Shown piece by piece: positions 35,108 to 45,840 of a stretch of DNA of 64,000 bases (position 1 is its first letter; each line of letters opens with the position of its first letter). Origin of the DNA: Chionoecetes opilio. Lineage: Eukaryota > Arthropoda > Malacostraca > Decapoda > Majidae. The notes below the pieces were generated by a model. It worked only from the letters and a program-made list of their open reading frames with translations, searched no databases and was not told where the DNA came from. The position numbers were made by a program, and so were the translations under genes. Where the stretch lies: positions 1-64,000 of the forward strand of contig JACEEZ010000417.1 of assembly GCA_016584305.1 (NCBI GenBank). The letters run 5' to 3'.

Positions 35108-35540
35108 CAATCACCGCCGCAATGTTGCTTCTCTTGCTCTCTTCTACCGTTATTTTCATGCTCACTGCTCTTCTGAACTTGCTAACTGCATGCCTCCCCA
35201 CTCCCGCGGCCTCGCTGCACAAGACTTCTCTCATTCCCATCCCTATTCCGTCCATCTTCCTAATGCAAGAGTTAATCAGTATCTTTACTCTTTCATCCCT
35301 TTCACTGGTAAACTCTGGAACTCTCTTCCTGTTTCTATTTTTCCACTTCCTAGACTTAAATCTTTTCAAAAGAAGAGTAACAAGACACCTCCCGAAACTA
35401 AATTGGCCCACCCCTTTGTTTTTATTTTATTCTTACTGTCTTCTTTATAGGGACTGGCAACTAAGCGGGCTTGTGTTACCCATTTTTGTGTGCCTTTGGC
35501 CCGTTCCCTGTGATGTAAAAAAAAAAAAAAAAAAAAAGCC
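35108..35540 (+). mobile_element. 5'-truncated LINE 3' end
   Basis: Matches the 3' end of the LINE at 40036-42785 from CAATGTTGCTTCTCTTGCTC onward, encoding FIPFTGKLWNSLPVS in one frame, and ends with an A tail (35518-35537). Confidence 0.8.
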
Positions 35541-35939
35541 ACATTAACTTTCAGTTTCCTCCTCACACAAACAGTACTGAGTTCATTTTCCAATTTTGAA
35601 AACCTTTTTAACTTGCTAGTATATTTACAGGGCATCTGCATACACTATAGTATTGAGTTCCCCCTTTTTTATTTTCATTTATCTAACTTATCTTACACAA
35701 ACTCACCAAATTTTTGCGTCCCTTTTTTGATTACCCATTTATAAAAAAAGTTTCATAACCACAGCACCCAAATTTTTTTTTTATTTATCTGATTACTCCA
35801 TAAACAAGTTTCATAAACAATGTAAGTAACATTAAAAAACCCGATGTATACCCTTAACTTTTTTGAGGAAAAACGCAAAAAAGGGAAATCAAATTTAAAA
35901 AGGAACGAACATAAAAACTACTATCTAACCATGAATTTA

Positions 35940-36345
35940 CATCCACAAAGAGGAGCTACGACGATGGAAAAAATTTAGAGTTTTTTTTGCCGAAATTTAT
36001 ATTCCAGGGCATTTGCCTATTACCGAGCTTGTTCTCGCTGACAAAACTAGAGAAGACCTGACGAGATGCTGGTGATATGCAAAGGCTTTTCAAAAAGGAA
36101 AACAGAGTCACAGCAGAGCCTCGTCAAAAAATAAGCAAGTGGGAGGGATGCCCCTACCCTTGTTTCTTACCTCTTGACGAAGCTCTGCTGTGACTCTGTT
36201 TTCTTGGTTGAAAAGCCTCTGCACATCAGCCTCACTCGGTCTCTCTAGTGTTGTCAGCGAGAACGGGCTTGGTATATACACTGAATACATTTCCACATAA
36301 ACCAATTTCGAAATTCTTTCATCGTCGTAGTCTTCTTCCCTACGT
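35940..36345. repeat. Inverted repeat, ~185-bp arms
   Basis: Left arm (about 35945-36128) and right arm (about 36160-36345) share AAACAGAGTCACAGCAGAGC and CTACGACGATG in opposite orientation. The right arm on the minus strand is an open, exon-like frame (SEADVQRLFNQENRVTAELR) ending at a GAG|GTAAGA donor, probably a remnant of the THAP element's gene. Confidence 0.65.
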
Positions 36346-36618
36346 AGGTCACCCGCGGCGCCCCATTATCTCCACAATGCACACGGTAAACAAACCGTGA
36401 CGTATTTATTCGGGCCCAAATTTAAAACCTCCCAATAAGGAAACAAAACAAGTTTTCACAAACCATAATTAAAAGTTGAAATAGAAAAAAAGTAATTATG
36501 AAATACGAAATATCAAAGATAATAAGTTAGATTTTGAGGGTGAACAGGACACAAAATTAATGAAAATACATATTATTGCAGCTATCCACACGTTTGAAAA
36601 ATTCCAACCTGACGCGAC

Positions 36619-37620
36619 TGTGGAAATTATCCTAAACACCCTCTCATAATTGGGTAGAGTGGTGGTTTTGTTTCTCCTCCCCCCCTTGTGAGTGAAGTAG
36701 TTTCCGCTCGTGATAGGAGTGTATAGGGATGTATATATATATATAATTATAATGGTAATGGGTAATAATTAAGGAAATTTAAGTAAATGATTAGTACTGG
36801 GTTTAGGATAAATTAATATTCCCAGTGGTTAATAAACATTGCACTTAAATAATTAGCACCTTAATTTGGAGCGCGGTCATTGTTTAGCGCCCAATAAATA
36901 CAAAGCCACTAAGATTTCTGTACGTGGCTATAGGTGGGGTGGCCGCTAGCCGCTGCCTATCGGAGAACCCGTACCTCCAGCATTCGTGATAGTAACATCT
37001 ATTAAACTATCAGTAAAATCCACACCCTCATGGGAGAAAGATCTAATATACGTGCTTATCTATACGTATAGTACACTCTAGACATCCGAGGAGTTAACAA
37101 TTTTTATTAAAATATACGTGCTTGTTATAAAACAAGTACGAGACACCCAGACCCTCCGTGAGGATAACATCAATTGTTAATAGACTTTGCTTGTCTACAA
37201 GGATAGTACAGCCAGACCCTCCGTCGAGTTAATATCTCTTCTCTGATTAATATGAAGAGATGTTGTACATACTTTAATTTGTACATATAGTGATAAAACA
37301 ATAGGACATGTGTTAAGATCAACACACTGATGATAGCCGTGCGTCAGTAACTTGGTGTAATAACCACTTGACGCCCCACGATTACGCCTCCACCTCCGCT
37401 CTTGTCATTCACGGGCGGCCTCGATCCCGGCGACCACATCGGATCACAAGATCATTGCAGTATTAAATACAAGACCTACAGCCGTTTTCAACCCACTATC
37501 CACCGATAAGTATCCTAGTTAGTTAATTAGCTGGGTATGGAAGTCGGGCGGGGAAATTTTATGGGTTTGAAGTTAGGTAAGAAACTCAGATTAAATATGT
37601 ATGTGATATAAATTCCCACA
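36619..37620. mobile_element. Solo LTR, ~1.0 kb
   Basis: Starts TGTGGAA and ends TTCCCACA, short inverted TG...CA termini, flanked by GCGAC and CCGAC (four of five bases match). The sequence is absent from the homologous position downstream of oxidase A (near 10450), confirming an insertion. Inside are repeated AGACCCTCCG blocks separated by hairpins (37070-37270). No internal retroelement genes are adjacent. Confidence 0.65.
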
Positions 37621-37754
37621 CCGACAATATACAAGTTTAAATTTGGGAACTACGTAGTTGTAACCTTATTACAATAATACATGCATAAAAAGCAGCAATT
37701 AATCAATCAGTTTGGCCGTGGCTGTTAATTTTCCTGGCAGAGCATTTTCATGGC

Positions 37755-37911
37755 CCTAGTTGTACAAGTTTACAAGTTTATTCCGAAAGGGGGAGGAAAA
37801 TTACAAAGAGGGGGGACAAGGATACAAAGAGCAGAATAAGAATAAAAAAGGTGCCGGGCGGTCCGACTTGCTGTATTTAGGTGGTCCATCGCAGAGGTGT
37901 TCAGCAGAGGA
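37755..37911 (-). other. Oxidase B 3' UTR with poly(A) signal
   Basis: Directly follows the TAG stop. AATAAA on the minus strand (TTTATT at 37777-37782) lies about 130 bases downstream of the stop codon. The same sequence is at 10600-10756 for copy A. Confidence 0.7.
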
Positions 37912-38034
37912 CTAGAGCTTGCTGGCGGGTCCATGGTGGCGGAGGATGAGGCGTGAGGCAAGACGGGCCACTTCCTGACTACAGCCCCAGAAGAGAGTGA
38001 CGCCACAGCCGCCGTGGCCATAGTTGTGGACCAC
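37912..38034 (-). CDS. DDO: D-aspartate/D-amino-acid oxidase B, last exon
   Basis: The FAD-dependent peroxisomal oxidase deaminates D-amino acids to 2-oxo acids, ammonia and hydrogen peroxide. This phase-0 exon of 123 bases has a TTGCAG acceptor and is fully open. VVHNYGHGGCGVTLFWG matches the family signature HNYGHGGYGLTIHWG, followed by EVARLASRLIL and the end GPASKL. SKL is a canonical PTS1 peroxisomal signal. Whether the enzyme prefers D-aspartate (DDO) or neutral D-amino acids (DAO) cannot be decided here. Six more exons lie rightwards to 44714. Confidence 0.93.
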   Translation of the reverse strand: MVHNYGHGGCGVTLFWGCSQEVARLASRLILRHHGPASKL

Positions 38035-38197
38035 CTGCAACCATCAACCAACCACGAATATGAGTACAGTCAGGGGCGTATTTAGGATCTTGAAACATTG
38101 GGGGCTTAGCCCAGCCAAGAGATTTTTACATTTTTACCAGGATAATTTTCAATTTATTTATGAGTATAATGAATACAGGAATATAAGAATTAAAAAA

Positions 38198-38282
38198 ATG
38201 CATTTCAAAGAAATGCACTTCGAAAAAAAAAGGCAATTCGAAAAACATGCACCTCGAAAAAAATGCACTTCGAAAAACATGC
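38198..38282. repeat. ATGCACTTCGAAAAAA minisatellite, ~5 units
   Basis: Short, degenerate counterpart of the 18-unit array in copy A (20277-20565), in the same intron. Confidence 0.9.
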
Positions 38283-38409
38283 ACACACCCGTTTTACCAC
38301 CTTATCTTCTACGCGCTGCCAGAGCTCCTCACTAGATTGAGTCTGATTGACCTCCAGTTGTCTGTCTTATTACATAGATTACGTACCAACTAATTAAATA
38401 GTAACTTAC

Positions 38410-38511
38410 AGGGATAGTGCGGTTCCCCAGTTGTAGTTCATCAGCCTCCAACCTCACGCCCTTGCTCCTGTAGGGTCTCAGCCCAACCCACTCCTCCACA
38501 ACCTCAGCAGA
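38410..38511 (-). CDS. DDO: D-aspartate/D-amino-acid oxidase B, GLRP exon
   Basis: 102 bases, 34 codons, phase 0, CTTCAG acceptor and CCCT|GTAAGT donor. Contains EEWVGLRPYRSKGVRLE with the substrate-carboxylate arginine. The encoded peptide is the same as in copy A. Confidence 0.92.
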
Positions 38512-38589
38512 CTGAAGAAAAAGGAAAAAAATGGGTTGCAGCTGACAATTTTTTTTTTTATTTTTTTTTTTTTTTTTTTTAGTTTTAAA

Positions 38590-38835
38590 AAGCTTTAGCG
38601 TAGATTGAAAAAAGATGGGGAAAAACTGGTCACAAATAGAGTAGAAAAATGATTGGAATGGACTCAGTAGACAGGTAGTTTGTGCGGAGTCATTAGGGAG
38701 CTTTAGTAATAGGAGGCTAGACAATTTCATGGATGGGGATGAAAGGTGGAATTTAGGTATATTAAGTAACAGGAACTACCACGTGTAGGTCTCGCGGCCT
38801 CTTGTAGCTTCAATTTTTTCTTATGTTCTTATGTT
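38590..38835 (+). mobile_element. LINE 3'-end fragment
   Basis: Orthologous to 20850-21115 in copy A, preceded here by a 30-base T-rich run. Contains GATTGGAATGGACTCAGTAG and the CTTATGTTC tail. Confidence 0.75.
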
Positions 38836-39121
38836 TGAAGGAGTAAAGGCCTTTGTTAGGGTATTAAATTTGAGGGGAGGTGGGAAAGTAAGGATGAGGC
38901 GAAATATGATGTACCTGGAGACATAAAAACTCTTTGTCTTGTTGTTGTTGCTCTTTTCCCTGTTTGCCTCCGGGTGATATTAAAATTATTATTTTTATTA
39001 TTGTTATTATAAGGTATATAGCTATTATCAAATATTTGCTTTAGTACGTAAGTTCATTCCCTCGTCAATATTATGTTGTTGTTTTTCTTGTATGCCTTCG
39101 GGTGAGTATTAATTAATATTT

Positions 39122-39445
39122 TTTACCTCCGCCAACGAAGTTGGAGGGGTTATGTTTTCACCCCGATCTGTCTGTCTGTCTGTCTGTTTGTTAGTGTACA
39201 GGATTCTCGAAAAGTTTATGAATAGTTTTGGGAAACCAAACTTGGCATACCAAAGGGTCTATTTGGTATACGGAAGAACTGATTTAATTTTGGATGAAAT
39301 CTATTGACAACTTTTTCCTTTTTTTTTTTTACTTTTTTTTACTTTTTTTTTATGAAATTGAATCACAACTGTTGCCATGGTTACGAATTGATAAAAAATT
39401 TTTGGACGGAGGTATGCGCTCTACTGAGTCCCCCCCCCCCCCCTA
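39122..39445 (+). mobile_element. ~325-bp dispersed element (CCTCCGCCAACGAAG family)
   Basis: Same insertion as 21404-21730 in copy A, in the intron upstream of the VVLGG exon's donor. Confidence 0.75.
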
Positions 39446-39463
39446 GTTATTTTTATGGCTTAC

Positions 39464-39584
39464 CTTGAGTGAGGGAATGTGGGCAGTACATTTGGGCCCC
39501 AGATGGTACGGGAATCAGCGGCATCCACCTTCAGATTCCCAGTTTTTTTTTCTGATCAGTACCTCCCGCACCACCGTGTCCTGG
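39464..39584 (-). pseudogene. DDO: D-aspartate/D-amino-acid oxidase B, VVLGG exon (indels)
   Basis: Homologous to the intact 118-base exon of copy A but 121 bases, with three local run-length differences (extra T/G/C around 39490-39500, extra C/T around 39538-39550, one base lost near 39566). These shift the frame inside the exon. Splice sites are kept. All changes lie in homopolymers, which points to consensus error at least as much as decay. Confidence 0.8.
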
Positions 39585-39587
39585 CTG

Positions 39588-39607
39588 CACACACACACAC
39601 ACACACA

Positions 39608-39638
<31 letters not shown>

Positions 39639-39764
39639 CAATTTTATTTGATGTATTATGACTTTATAGTTAAAGCTTATTCTATGAGAGAGAGAGAGAG
39701 AAGAGAGAGAGGAGAGAGAAGAGAGAGAGAAGAGAGAGAGAGAGAAGAGAGAGAGAGAAGAGAG

Positions 39765-39803
<39 letters not shown>

Positions 39804-39812
39804 AGAGAGGGG
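39588..39812. repeat. (CA)n and (GA)n microsatellites
   Basis: CA run at 39588-39640 directly against the splice acceptor, and interrupted GA run at 39685-39812. Confidence 0.95.
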
Positions 39813-39833
39813 AGACAATGGCCCTTTACTCAC

Positions 39834-39904
39834 TTAGGGATGATGTAAGCGAAAGACTCATCTGCAACATCGATATGGAATTGGTTCACCCAGGGAGCGC
39901 GAAC
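39834..39904 (-). CDS. DDO: D-aspartate/D-amino-acid oxidase B, YIIP exon
   Basis: 71 bases, ATGCAG acceptor and CCTAA|GTGAGT donor; starts VRAPWVNQFHID and ends AYIIP with the active-site tyrosine. It differs from copy A by a few substitutions, and the frame is intact. The flanking intron carries a duplicated stretch (about 39905-39995). Confidence 0.9.
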
Positions 39905-40035
39905 CTGCATCAGTAAATGTGACTTCAATTTGATTTCCTTATAATAATCTTTCAGAATATTATCAGTAAATGTGACCAATTTGATTTCCTTATTCATGCA
40001 ATATTATGATTAGCTCCAGAGATCGTGTGTGTGTG

Positions 40036-42785
40036 TATTCATCGCGGCCTTAGATCTAACTTTCTCTCTGTTGAACATCATCTCTCTCCTCTAAAACTCA
40101 TCTTCTTTTCCTCACCGAAACCTAGTTGTCTGTGAGCACTGACAGCCGACCTTTTTCTGTCTCGTCTTTCTGTCTCTATTCTCATTTTCAATCCAAAGCT
40201 GGCTGTTGCGTATATGTGCGCAATGACATCACTTGCTCTCGTGCCCACGGCCTTGAATCTTCCGAATTTTCTACCATCTGGCTTCGACTTCAATGTCACT
40301 CTCCTACTAAATTTATCTGTGTTGTGAACAAGCCTACAACTTTTCTATCCTCCAAGACCTAGAGCAGCTGGTGCAGCACCCTACCCGTATTCCTGACCGC
40401 CTTGGAGACACGCCCAACATTCTTGATCTTTTCCTAACTACTAACCCTTCTGCTTACTCTGTGAAACTATTCTCTCCGGTGGGTTCCTCCGATCACAATC
40501 TTATTTCTGTAAACCTGTCCTATCGCTCCGTGCCGCTCGGGACCCACCTAAGCGGAGGTGCTTCTGGCACTTCAACTCAGCTAAGTGGGAAGACCAAAGG
40601 CAGTACTACTCTAATTTTCCATGGAATGATTACTGCTTCCATGTCAAAGACCATCTCTTTGTGCAGAGCGCATAACTGAGGTCATAGTCTCTGGCATGGA
40701 GGCGTACATTCCACACACTTTCTCTAATCCTAAAGCCCGTACAACCTTGGTTTAACTCTGCTTGTTCTCATGCTGTCCGAGATAGAGAGGTGGCTCACAA
40801 ACGTACCGTAAGCATCCATCTCCTGAAACCCATGCTCTTTATATTTCTGCCCGTAATCATGCCAAATCTTTACTTCAACTTACCAAAAACTCTTTCATTC
40901 ATAGAAAATGTCAAAATCTTTCTGAATCAAATTCCTCTTGTGACTTCTGTCATCTAGCAAATAACATCTCTAACAATTTTTCTTTCATCTTTCCCTCCTA
41001 TGCTTCACCCAGATGGCTCCACAGCTGTCTCATCTACTTCTAAAGCTGAACTCTTCGCTCAAACCTTTGCTAAAAATTCCACTCTGGTTGATGAGGGCTT
41101 GTTCCTCCTCTCCTCCACCCTCTGACTATATTATGCCTGTCATTAAATCCTTCGTAATGATGTTTTCTTTGCCCTTTCTGGCCTAGATCCTCGGAAGGCT
41201 TACGGTCCTGACGGAGTCCCTCCTATTGTTCTCAAAAACTGTGCTTCTGTGCTTGCACCCTGCCTGGTCCAAACTTTTTCATCTTTGTCTATCTACTTCC
41301 ACCTTTCCTTCTTGCTGGAAGTTTGCTCACATCCAACCTGTTCTAAGAAGGGTGGCCGTTCTAATCCTTCAAACTACCGTCCTATAGCTTTGACTTCCTG
41401 CCTTTCTAAAGTTTTTGAATCTATACTTAATAAGAAGATTCTTAAGCATCTATCTGCTCACAATCTTGTATCTGATCGTCAGTACGGTTTCCGTAAAGGG
41501 CGATCTACTGGCGATCTTCTAACTTTCCTAACTGAATCTTGGTCATCCTCCTTTAGGGGGTTCGGTGAAAACTTTTGCTGTTGCCCTTGACATATCAAAA
41601 GCTTTTGATAGAGTCTGGCACAAATCTTTAATTTCCAAACTACCCTCATTCGGTTTCTATCATTCTCTCTGTAACTTCATCTTAAGTTTCCTTTCAAACC
41701 GTTCTATTGCAGCTACTGTAGACGGATATTGTTCTTCTCCTAAATCTATCAATAGTGGTGTTCCCCAGGGTTCTGTCCTATCACCCACTCTCTTTCTATT
41801 ATTCATTAATGATCTTCTAAGTCTAACTCAAAGCCCTATCCACTCCTACGTGGATGATTCTACCCTGCATTTGTCAACGTCGTTTATTAGACGTCCAACT
41901 CAACAGGAACTAAATGATTCACGGAGAAATGCCACCGAGCGCCTAACTTCTGATCTTTCTATAATTTCTGATTGGGGCAAACCTTGCTTTGTTTCTTCAC
42001 CTATCTACTCGACAAAACCTACCAGATAACTATCCCCTCTTCTTCAATGACACTCAACCTTCTACAATGAACATTCTAGGACTATCCTTTACTAAAAATC
42101 TGAACTGGAAATCTCACATCTCATCTCTTGCTAAAAACAGCTTCTAAGAAGTTAGGTGTCCAGTGGCGTCTGCGTCCTTTTTTTTTCCCCTCCCAATTGC
42201 TTGCTCTCTACAGGGGCCTTATCCGCCCATGTTATGGAGTATGTCTCACATGTTTGGGGAGGATCCACTCATACAGCTCTCCGAAACAGGGTTGAGTCAA
42301 AAGCTTTTCGTCTCATCAACTCCCCTCCTCTGACTGACTGTCTTCAATCTTTAAATCACCGACGCAATGTTGCTTCTCTTGCTCTCTTCTACCGTTATTT
42401 TATGCTCAGTGCTCTTCTGAACTGCTAACTGCATGCCTCCCCCCCCCTCGCGGCCTCGCTGCACAAGACTTTCTACTCATTCTCATCCCTATTCTGTCTA
42501 TCTTCCTAATGCAAGAGTTATTCAGTATCTTTACTCTTTCATCCCTTTCACTGGTAAACTCTGGAACTTTCTTCCTGTTTCTGTTTTTCCACTTTCCTAT
42601 GACTTAAATCTTTTCAAAAGAAGAGTAACAAGACACCTCCGAACTAAATTGGCTCACAACTCTTTTTTATTTTATTTCTTACTGTCTTCTTTATAGGGAC
42701 TGGCAACTAAGCGGGCTTTGTGTTACCCATTTTTGTTTTGCCCTTGGCCAGTCCTTTGTAATGTAAAAAAATAATAATAAAAAAA
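40036..42785 (+). pseudogene. Non-LTR retrotransposon (Jockey/CR1-like), broken
   Basis: Encodes, in shifting frames, an apurinic-type endonuclease then a reverse transcriptase. IRGLRSNFLSVEHHLS marks the endonuclease start near 40044; [10 protein letters not shown] and [10 protein letters not shown] its C-terminus (40410-40510). RT motifs follow: NYRPIALTSCLSKVFE (41367), QYGFRKGRSTGDL, VALDISKAFDRVWHKSL (41582), NSGVPQGSVLSPTLF (41753), and YVDDSTLH (41850). The C-terminal region has FIPFTGKLWNF (42538) and a TAA-rich tail (42765-42790). The middle of the endonuclease appears deleted near 40340. It starts at the endonuclease, so it is 5'-truncated. Inserted in the intron between oxidase B exons, opposite to the gene, and absent from copy A. 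Confidence 0.88.
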
Positions 42786-42789
42786 TAGT

Positions 42790-43075
42790 TGTATTCATCT
42801 AGTTGTATTTTACAGGGCCAGAGCAACGCTCGTATGGCCCCGTCTCCATATCAATATTTTTATCATTCATCCTTAGTGCTTAGTTTTGGCCGAAGCCAGC
42901 ACCCCGGAGAGCAGTTCACAAACCCCGACTAACACCCGGTACCCATTCACTGCTGGGTGGACAGGGGTTCGGGTTTTAAGGAAACAGGCCATATGTTTCC
43001 GCTCCGCCCGGGGATCGAACCCGGGACTTCTCGGTTGTGAACCGAGCGTGCTTCCCTTACACTACGGAGTACCCC
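42790..43075 (-). mobile_element. tRNA-derived SINE
   Basis: Same family and orientation as 22484-22768; B box GGGTTCGATCC near 43010 on the minus strand. Confidence 0.8.
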
Positions 43076-43081
43076 CGCACG

Positions 43082-43125
<44 letters not shown>

Positions 43126-43190
43126 GGATATGGGCTGAGTTTGCCTTAAATTGATCACATATTAATTACTATTACACGATACTTTTGCAT

Positions 43191-43279
43191 CTACTACTAC
43201 TGTGCTACTGCTGCTGCTACTACTACTATTACTACTATTACTACTACTACTGCTGCTGCTACTACTACTACTACTACTA
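43191..43279. repeat. CTA/CTG trinucleotide run
   Basis: Imperfect CTA with CTG and TTA interruptions. A second, nearly pure CTA run of about 37 units lies at 43849-43959. Confidence 0.95.
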
Positions 43280-43456
43280 TAACCGCAATCACTCTTACTA
43301 TAACATTATGATCCTCAAAATAACAAAAATGCAGTCTTTAAAAAGTGTGTTGTCTATGTCTTGTTTAGTCTATCTCTAGTTGTTGTCTAAAAAAAAAAAA
43401 AAAAAAAAAATTACCTACTCGTACCAGATCTATTCGTGTATCTATCAGACACTGAC

Positions 43457-43679
43457 CCTGATGACCTGGCCTCTGACTGGGAACACGAACGGGTCAGGCA
43501 CAAGGTCACGAGCTCCCAGGCCACTGCAGTTGATGACCAGGTCAGCTTCGTCGGCAGCTTCCTTGAGCGATGAAAGGCAGCGCACTTCCAGCCGCGTGCC
43601 AAGGGCCTTCAGATCCCGCAGAAGACTGGGCAGGAGTTTTGAAGGCTCCGCTGTGAAGGTGGTGAAGCGAAATCCTGAC
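43457..43679 (-). CDS. DDO: D-aspartate/D-amino-acid oxidase B, central exon
   Basis: 223 bases, same length and splice sites as copy A 23583-23805, fully open. Contains DEADLVINCSGLGARDL and PVRGQVIR. One visible replacement near the start is SGSRF to SGFRF. Length and frame conservation in both copies suggests this exon is under constraint or recently duplicated. Confidence 0.93.
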
Positions 43680-43866
43680 CTGTGGATGAGGGAGTGATGT
43701 TAAGCTCCTATTCTTTATGGATTCAAGCAGGAAAAGCGTAGATTTAAAAAAGAAATAGGGAAAAACTGGTTCACAAATAGGGTGGTAAATGATTGGAATG
43801 GACTCAGTTGTCAGGACAGTTATGAAACTTATGATATAGACTCTCCTCCTCCTACTACTACTACTA

Positions 43867-43958
<92 letters not shown>

Positions 43959-44012
43959 ATAATAATAATGCCGAATCAGTTCCCGTAAATAATTGAAGGG
44001 GAAAATGCTTAC

Positions 44013-44205
44013 TTGTAACGTGGGCCGAACTGTGCACACTGGTCCGGGGTGAGGGAGGCGTAACCCAGGGGAATGTGTTGCCAGGAGGGTGGGGGTTCCA
44101 GGACACTGTTCAGGTTGTCCCATGAATCGGGACAACCCGCGGGTCTTACCTTCACCCTTACTGTACCATTCACTGAACTGTTGCCATGTGATCCCAGCCC
44201 ATTCA
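44013..44205 (-). CDS. DDO: D-aspartate/D-amino-acid oxidase B, second found exon (frame change)
   Basis: GTTGCAG acceptor and TACAA|GTAAGC donor, 193 bases. The first half reads EWAGITWQQFSEWYSKGE then GLSRFMGQ; the second half, in another frame, reads PPPSWQHIPLGYASLTPDQC, matching DPSWKDTVLGFRKLTP of human DAO. The flanking phases require 3n bases between the split codons, but the exon has 3n+1. One extra base, probably in a G/C run in the middle, would explain both. Confidence 0.85.
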
Positions 44206-44259
44206 CTGCAACGAGAAATACAGATGTGAAGAAATCATGAGGTTTTCAGATTTTCACTA

Positions 44260-44491
44260 GTCAATAACACTATAGTCGCCACTGCACTAATGTCGCCAGG
44301 TGTCATATATTACGAATTTTAGCATCCGTACAGATTTGTATGTGTCATTAAAAAGGAATGGACAGTAGTTTATAATTATGTGCGTGTCTTCAGTGTCACA
44401 TATAAGTTTGTAGTGATGCTAAACTTCGTAATATTCGTCTGTAAAATACGCCTGGCGACATTAGTGCAGTGGCGACTATAGTGTTATTGAC
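44260..44491. mobile_element. 232-bp MITE with long TIRs
   Basis: GTCAATAACACTATAGTCGC at the left is exactly mirrored at the right end (44472-44491). Inverted similarity continues through CACTGCACTAATGTCGCCAG to about 60 bp. Present at the same intronic place in copy A. Confidence 0.85.
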
Positions 44492-44644
44492 GGTAGTATA
44501 TGTCATTCCATCTCCACTGCATAGCTTCATATTTATATTATATCAATGATTGAAGTATCAGTCTTACGTAGAATAGGATAGAATATACATGATACCTAAA
44601 CACATTTTACAAGATCAAGTAAACATGTAAAAAAGTACACTTAC

Positions 44645-44714
44645 AGAATCTTACTGTCAGGAGTGTCACCCGTGCCTTTACGATAAGGTTCCCACAATCC
44701 CGCTGCCCCGTCAC
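44645..44714 (-). CDS. DDO: D-aspartate/D-amino-acid oxidase B, AAGLWEPY exon
   Basis: 70 bases (2+66+2), TTGACAG acceptor and ATTCT|GTAAGT donor. Encodes DGAAGLWEPYRKG then DTPDSKI, aligning with DVAAGLWQPYLSD of human DAO. The split codons join correctly to the next exon (KIL-EWAG). The preceding exon with the GxGxxG dinucleotide fold was not found up to 64000. Confidence 0.92.
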
Positions 44715-44959
44715 CTGTCAAGAGATAAAATAATGAGTCATCTCGCACAACTCCACCTGTAGGCTGTTTCTATCCACGAGTTTACGAGTATATGAAAGAA
44801 AAAGAGGGTGGGGGTGATGATGACATATATTACAACACTTCCACCAATAAGAATAAAACGGGAAAATGTTCTACTAGTATACTCTCACAACGCCACCTGT
44901 TTCTATCCTCACAGACCACCACAAACTCTGTAAGACCACCTCCCCACTACTCAAACAAT

Positions 44960-45315
44960 AGGTGCCTTGCACGTGACGTCACAGCCCTTGTTGTGGGTGC
45001 GACAGACGCGGGAGATGCGAGCGTGGAGGACCAACAAACTCCACTTGCCGCCCGTGTTTGCCAGCTTATGGTAATTTTCCCCTACCAAATATATGTTTAT
45101 CAGTATAAATGATATACTGTTATCTTCGGAAATGTTTGTTCTATAATATTATCAAATAAAAAAATTAACATTAAGTAATCTATATTTGTTAACATCTTCA
45201 GCCTCGCCGACCAGCTGTTGCCTGGTGTTGGTCCTCCAGCAAAAATATCAGAGCGCCGACGGGCGGCATTTGGCTTGAATCCGCTAGATCGTGACGTCAG
45301 TGCAAGGCACCTACC
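44960..45315. repeat. Inverted repeat around a 45100-45180 core
   Basis: TAGGTGCCTTGCACGTGACG at the left (44961) is mirrored at the right (GTGACGTCAGTGCAAGGCAC). GGAGGACCAACA near 45028 pairs with TGTTGGTCCTCC near 45228. The core holds the ACTGTTATCTTCGGAAATGT module of the large palindromes. Confidence 0.7.
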
Positions 45316-45339
45316 AGAGAGCTTTTACCGAAAGGGTTC

Positions 45340-45840
45340 ACTCCGGCCGCGCCATTTTGAATTCATGGACGGCAGCGATCCTAGCGGCAGCAGGGGAACT
45401 GACAGTTGCCCGTGCAAAAAGAGGGGGAATCTCATCTCCTTTTGGTGATGATGGGGTGATAATGGAAGGTGGGAGAGAGGGAAGGAAGGAGATATGAGAG
45501 AAGGAAAGGAGGAGTAAGGAAGAAATTGGAGGGATGAAGAGTCAGAAGAGGAACTGACGAGGAATTCGAAAGAAATAAGGAATCAAAGAAGGGAAGGAAT
45601 TCCTCCACTCACGCGTTACCCATCTTCCCCCACCCATTCACTCACCCATTACCCCACACGCGTTACCAATCTTCCCCCACCCACTTACTCACCCAATACC
45701 CATCACCCCACACCCATTCACTCACCCATCACCCCCACCCATTCACTCACCCATTACCCATCACCCCGGACCCATTCACTCAATCATTACCCATCACACC
45801 ACACCCATTCACTCACCCATTACCCATCACCCCACAATTA
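45340..45840. repeat. Inverted arm with CCCATTCACTCA minisatellite
   Basis: The reverse complement recurs at 48455-48970 and 55945-56455. It starts GCGCCATTTTGAATTCATGG and ends in 20-30-bp units of CACCCATTCACTCACCCATT. Confidence 0.85.

Larger units (their letters stand above)
34470..36412. mobile_element. THAP-domain DNA element with TIRs
   Basis: The left end (ATAAATACATCAC then GTTTACCGCGGTGCATTGTG) is mirrored at 36355-36412 (reverse complement ATAAATACGTCAC, GTTTACCGTGTGCATTGTG), about 55 bp imperfect TIR. The interior holds a THAP-type zinc-finger exon and a 5'-truncated LINE. THAP domains occur in P-element and Kolobok transposases as well as host proteins. The same locus downstream of oxidase A (about 10245) lacks it. 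The target duplication is unclear. Confidence 0.6.

Noticed and set aside
37770..38051. 93-codon Ser/Ala-rich minus-strand frame
   Set aside because: Out-of-frame shadow of the oxidase B last exon and its 3' UTR.
43782..44106. Poly-Leu and poly-Val frames
   Set aside because: Translations of the CTA trinucleotide run.
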